Source of the DNA: Christensenella sp. UBA1431 | GTDB lineage: Bacteria > Bacillota > Clostridia > Christensenellales > UBA1431 | Direction of reading: 5' to 3' | Length of the DNA stretch: 11,067 nt | Assembly: GCA_002329665.1 (NCBI GenBank) | Contig: DCTV01000067.1 | Location: 6,137-17,203 of the forward strand | Shown: positions 8,659 to 11,067 of the stretch, piece by piece | Layout of the letters: every line of letters starts with the position of its first letter | Position numbering within the stretch: the first letter of the stretch is position 1 | Made by a program: the position numbers and the translations under genes | Notes under the pieces: generated by a model | Told to the model about the DNA's origin: nothing | Databases searched by the model: none | The model's input: the letters and a program-made list of their open reading frames with translations, nothing else

Positions 8659-9027
8659 ATGATTCAACCACAGACACGGCTGAAGGCCGCCGACAACACC
8701 GGCGCGAAGGAACTCATGTGCATCCGCGTGCTGGGCGGCTCCTTCAGGCGTACCGCCAACATCGGCGACACCATCATCGCGTCGGTTAAGACCGCTACGC
8801 CGGGCGGCGTGGTCAAGAAGAAGGACATCGTCCGCGCGGTCATCGTGCGGTCGGTTAAAGGCAAGCGCCGCGGGGACGGCACCTACATCCGCTTCGACGA
8901 CAACGCGGCCGTGATCATAAACGAACAGAACCAGCCCAGGGGCACGCGCATCTTCGGGCCGGTAGCGAGGGAACTGAGGGAAAAGGATTACATGAAGATC
9001 GTCTCTCTGGCTCCTGAAGTGCTTTAG
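8659..9027 (+). CDS. rplN: 50S ribosomal protein L14
   Basis: 23S rRNA binder at the subunit interface that helps form an inter-subunit bridge; also the docking site for the silencing factor RsfS. 122 residues, the standard length. It starts [17 protein letters not shown] and contains D-N-A-A-V-I-I-N and [13 protein letters not shown] near the C-terminus. AGGAGG at 8647–8652 is 6 nt from the ATG. It is the first gene of the spc block, and its stop codon TAG overlaps the rplX Shine-Dalgarno sequence. Confidence 0.98.
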   Translation: MIQPQTRLKAADNTGAKELMCIRVLGGSFRRTANIGDTIIASVKTATPGGVVKKKDIVRAVIVRSVKGKRRGDGTYIRFDDNAAVIINEQNQPRGTRIFGPVARELREKDYMKIVSLAPEVL

Positions 9028-9031
9028 GAGG
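9026..9031 (+). promoter_or_regulatory. Ribosome binding site deciding the rplX start
   Basis: AGGAGG uses the last two bases of the rplN stop. It is 3 nt from ATG 9035 and 9 nt from ATG 9041. The second spacing is normal and gives the usual L24 N-terminus, so 9041 is preferred. Confidence 0.7.
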
Positions 9032-9040
9032 TGGATGAAA

Positions 9041-9370
9041 ATGCGTGCGAAACATCTTCATGTGAAAAAGGATGACACGGTTGTGGTCATTTCGGGTAAG
9101 GACAAGGGAAAGCAGGGCAAGGTGATTGCGGCGATGCCCGGGAAGGGCAGGGTGATCGTCGAAGGCGTGAACAAGGTCACGCGGCACCAGAAGCCCCAGG
9201 GCACCAAGTCCCCCGGCGGCCGCATCGAACGCGAGGCGCCCATCTTCGCTTCGAAAGTCATGCTGGTTTGCTCGAAGTGCAACAAAGCCACCCGCATTGC
9301 GCACAAGTTCGTTGCGGACGGGACCAAGGTCCGCGTGTGCAAAAAATGCGGCGAGACTTTCGACAGCTAG
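9041..9370 (+). CDS. rplX: 50S ribosomal protein L24 with zinc-ribbon cysteines
   Basis: Assembly-initiator protein that binds 23S rRNA near its 5' end and sits by the tunnel exit. 109 residues from ATG 9041 ([12 protein letters not shown]); ATG 9035 would add two residues but is only 3 nt from the ribosome binding site. It has a KOW motif at [14 protein letters not shown] (17–30). In the C-terminal half, V-C-S-K-C and V-C-K-K-C form a C-x-x-C…C-x-x-C pair likely to bind zinc, a form found in many bacteria but lacking in others. rplE follows after 17 nt with a TTG start. Confidence 0.96.
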   Translation: MRAKHLHVKKDDTVVVISGKDKGKQGKVIAAMPGKGRVIVEGVNKVTRHQKPQGTKSPGGRIEREAPIFASKVMLVCSKCNKATRIAHKFVADGTKVRVCKKCGETFDS

Positions 9371-9387
9371 AAGGGAGGATTATAAAA

Positions 9388-9930
9388 TTGCCTAGGCTGA
9401 AAGACAGGTATGAAACGCAGATCGTACCGTCGATGATGGAAAAATTCGATTATAAGAACGTGAACCAGGTCCCCAGGCTCGAAAAAGTGGTTATCAACAT
9501 GGGCATGGGCGACGTCAAGGACAACCCGAAGGCGCTGGATTCGGCGCTCAGGGACCTGAGCATAATCGCCGGGCAGAAACCGGTGGTGACCCGCGCCAAA
9601 AGGTCGGTTGCGAACTTCAAGCTCCGCGAGGGCATGAACGTCGGAGCGAAGGTAACGCTCCGAGGGACCAGGATGTACGAGTTTGCCGATAAGCTCATCA
9701 GCATAGCGCTCCCGCGCGTGCGTGACTTCAGGGGCGTATCGCCCAAGTCCTTCGACGGCAGGGGCAACTTCGCCCTGGGCGTGAAGGAGCAGCTCATATT
9801 TCCGGAGATCGATTACGATCAGGTCGAGAAGGTGCGCGGGATGGACATCGTCTTTGTCACGACGGCAAAGACGGACGAAGAGGCCCATGAACTGTTGTCG
9901 CTGATGGGCATGCCCTTCGGGCAGATGTAA
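9388..9930 (+). CDS. rplE: 50S ribosomal protein L5 (TTG start)
   Basis: 5S rRNA-binding protein of the central protuberance, contacting P-site tRNA. 180 residues when started at TTG 9388, giving the usual P-R-L-K-D-R-Y N-terminus. GGGAGG at 9373–9378 is 9 nt upstream. A frame from ATG 9268 is open but lies almost wholly inside rplX and would add 40 unrelated residues. Conserved stretches: [30 protein letters not shown] and [16 protein letters not shown]. The C-terminus reads M-G-M-P-F. The next gene, rpsN, starts 15 nt after the stop. Confidence 0.97.
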   Translation: MPRLKDRYETQIVPSMMEKFDYKNVNQVPRLEKVVINMGMGDVKDNPKALDSALRDLSIIAGQKPVVTRAKRSVANFKLREGMNVGAKVTLRGTRMYEFADKLISIALPRVRDFRGVSPKSFDGRGNFALGVKEQLIFPEIDYDQVEKVRGMDIVFVTTAKTDEEAHELLSLMGMPFGQM

Positions 9931-9944
9931 GGGAGGACAGTACG

Positions 9945-10130
9945 ATGGCGAAAAAGAGCATGATAAACAAGCAGCAAAAGCCCCCGAAGTTTTCCACCAG
10001 GGCCTATACCCGCTGCCGCATTTGCGGGCGTCCGCATTCCGTGCTCAGGAAATACGGCATCTGCCGCATATGTTTCAGGGAGCTTGCGCATAAGGGCCAG
10101 ATACCCGGCGTGCGCAAGGCCAGCTGGTAG
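9945..10130 (+). CDS. rpsN: 30S ribosomal protein S14, zinc-binding type Z
   Basis: Small-subunit head protein needed for late 30S assembly. 61 residues, the short form typical of Gram-positive bacteria, sometimes named rpsZ or rpsN1. Zinc ligands are intact: C24-x-x-C27 and C40-x-x-C43. The C-terminus [11 protein letters not shown] is diagnostic. GGGAGG at 9931–9936 is 8 nt from the ATG. Many Bacillota carry a second, cysteine-free S14 elsewhere under Zur control for zinc shortage; none is in this window. It sits between rplE and rpsH as usual. Confidence 0.98.
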   Translation: MAKKSMINKQQKPPKFSTRAYTRCRICGRPHSVLRKYGICRICFRELAHKGQIPGVRKASW

Positions 10131-10154
10131 GACTTTGGATAAGGAGGTTGCACG

Positions 10155-10553
10155 ATGGTTGTTACAGACCCCATTGCCGATCTGTTGACCCGCATCCGCA
10201 ATGCACTGGTCGCCAAACACGATACGATAGAAGTACCCGCTTCGAACACCAAGAAGGCTATCGCGCAGATACTGGTCGACGAAGGCTATATACGCGGCTT
10301 CGATTTCATCGACGACGGCGTACAGGGCAAACTCAGGATAATGCTCAAATACGGGCCCGGCAGGCAGAAAGCTATCACCGGACTCAAGCGCATTTCCAAG
10401 CCCGGGCTGAGGGTATACGCGAAAAAGGACGAGATACCCAGGGTGCTCGGCGGACTGGGGATAGCCATTATCTCCACGTCCAAGGGCGTCATGACCGACC
10501 GGAGGGCGCGCAAGGAAAGTGTGGGCGGCGAAGTCATGGCGTTTATTTGGTAG
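10155..10553 (+). CDS. rpsH: 30S ribosomal protein S8
   Basis: Primary 16S rRNA binder of the small-subunit platform; in E. coli S8 also represses the spc operon. 132 residues, normal length. It begins [17 protein letters not shown] and has the C-terminal [13 protein letters not shown] (107–119) and G-G-E-V-M-A-F-I-W ending, both conserved. AAGGAGG at 10141–10147 is 7 nt from the ATG. rplF follows after 31 nt. I see no obvious S8-binding mimic around rplN–rplE, but such sites cannot be judged reliably by eye. Confidence 0.98.
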   Translation: MVVTDPIADLLTRIRNALVAKHDTIEVPASNTKKAIAQILVDEGYIRGFDFIDDGVQGKLRIMLKYGPGRQKAITGLKRISKPGLRVYAKKDEIPRVLGGLGIAIISTSKGVMTDRRARKESVGGEVMAFIW

Positions 10554-10570
10554 CGATATGCATCACATGC

Positions 10571-10578
10571 GGAGGTGA
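10571..10578 (+). promoter_or_regulatory. Ribosome binding site deciding the TTG start of rplF
   Basis: GGAGGTGA is a strong extended Shine-Dalgarno sequence; its core lies 9 nt before TTG 10585. No in-frame ATG is near the conserved L6 N-terminus, so the TTG is taken as the start. Confidence 0.75.
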
Positions 10579-10584
10579 GCGAAA

Positions 10585-11067
10585 TTGTCGAGGATCGGTA
10601 AGCTTCCGGTCGCGGTCCCAAAGGGCGTTCAGGTAACGCTGGGCGAGAACAACACGGTTTCTGTAAAAGGCCCCAAGGGAACGCTGAGCCAGAAGATACA
10701 CAAGGATATGGAGGTGCGCCTGGAAGAAGGCCAGGTCGTCGTTACGCGACCGTCCGACCAGAAGGAGCACAGGGCGCTGCACGGGCTGAGCCGCAGCCTG
10801 ATCGCCAACATGGTCGAAGGCGTGAGCAACGGTTTTAAGAAGAACCTGGAGATCGTTGGCGTCGGGTACCGGGCGACGAAACAGGGGAAGAAACTCGTGC
10901 TGAACGTGGGTTATTCTCACCCTGTGGAGATACAGGAAAAAGACGGGCTGGAGTTTGAAGTGCCCGCGCCCACCAAGATCTCCGTTAAGGGGATCGACAA
11001 GCAGGCCGTCGGCGAGATGGCGGCCAACATCAGGCGGGTGCGGCCGCCGGAACCCTACAAGGGCAAG
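10585..11067 (+). CDS. rplF: 50S ribosomal protein L6 (TTG start), 3'-truncated by the window edge
   Basis: 23S rRNA binder near the sarcin-ricin loop and the factor-binding site. 161 residues are visible with no stop before the window ends; the family is about 180 residues, so roughly 20 are missing. It starts at TTG with the usual [11 protein letters not shown] after the initiator. It shows the two-domain L6 pattern, with V-K-G-P-K-G-T-L in domain 1, V-G-V-G-Y-R-A at the junction, and [13 protein letters not shown] at the end of what is visible. GGAGGTGA lies upstream at 9-nt spacing from its core. The next genes expected are rplR and rpsE. Confidence 0.97.
   Translation, partial: MSRIGKLPVAVPKGVQVTLGENNTVSVKGPKGTLSQKIHKDMEVRLEEGQVVVTRPSDQKEHRALHGLSRSLIANMVEGVSNGFKKNLEIVGVGYRATKQGKKLVLNVGYSHPVEIQEKDGLEFEVPAPTKISVKGIDKQAVGEMAANIRRVRPPEPYKGK

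Noticed and set aside
10561..10570. GCAT–CAC–ATGC mini-hairpin between rpsH and rplF
   Set aside because: Only four pairs with a 3-nt loop and no conserved context; likely chance.

Overview
This window is a stretch of the bacterial str–S10–spc ribosomal-protein supercluster, all on the + strand. It contains 19 protein genes and no RNA gene, mobile element or CRISPR array. Order: fusA (5' end missing), tuf, rpsJ, rplC, rplD, rplW, rplB, rpsS, rplV, rpsC, rplP, rpmC, rpsQ, rplN, rplX, rplE, rpsN (zinc type), rpsH, rplF (3' end missing). By eye the G+C content is high, roughly 60 %. Strong AGGAGG-type ribosome binding sites before nearly every gene, the zinc-type S14, an N-terminally extended L22 and Clostridia-style EF-G wording (for example the A-K-G-G-V-E-P-Q stretch) point to a G+C-rich member of the Bacillota, probably class Clostridia. 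I cannot name a genus.

Layout. Positions 1–3224 are the end of the str operon: the EF-G and EF-Tu translation GTPases. Positions 3225–3493 form the only sizeable gap (269 nt). It holds a long hairpin just after tuf, a plausible sigma-A type promoter, and a leader of about 170 nt with several short stem-loops ahead of rpsJ. Positions 3494–8633 are the S10 operon (S10, L3, L4, L23, L2, S19, L22, S3, L16, L29, S17). Positions 8659–11067 are the start of the spc operon (L14, L24, L5, S14, S8, L6). No promoter is visible between S10 and spc, so they are probably co-transcribed, but a perfect 8-bp hairpin sits exactly on that boundary, over the rpsQ stop codon.

How the genes work together: the r-proteins are primary and secondary binders of 16S and 23S rRNA, made in step from one polycistronic message. 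Spacing is tight and there are several stop/start overlaps (rplD/rplW, rpsC/rplP, rplP/rpmC), consistent with translational coupling. EF-Tu delivers aminoacyl-tRNA to the ribosome and EF-G translocates it.

Overall this is a conserved housekeeping region and I see no undescribed accessory system. The points worth a second look are regulatory or evolutionary: a distinct G-ending codon style across most of tuf that fades in its last ~30 codons; the structured rpsJ leader; and hairpins placed over the rpsQ and rplW stop codons. Several starts were set by ribosome binding site or homology rather than by the longest frame: rplD 4489, rplP 7709, rpmC 8145, rplX 9041, rplE TTG 9388, rplF TTG 10585.
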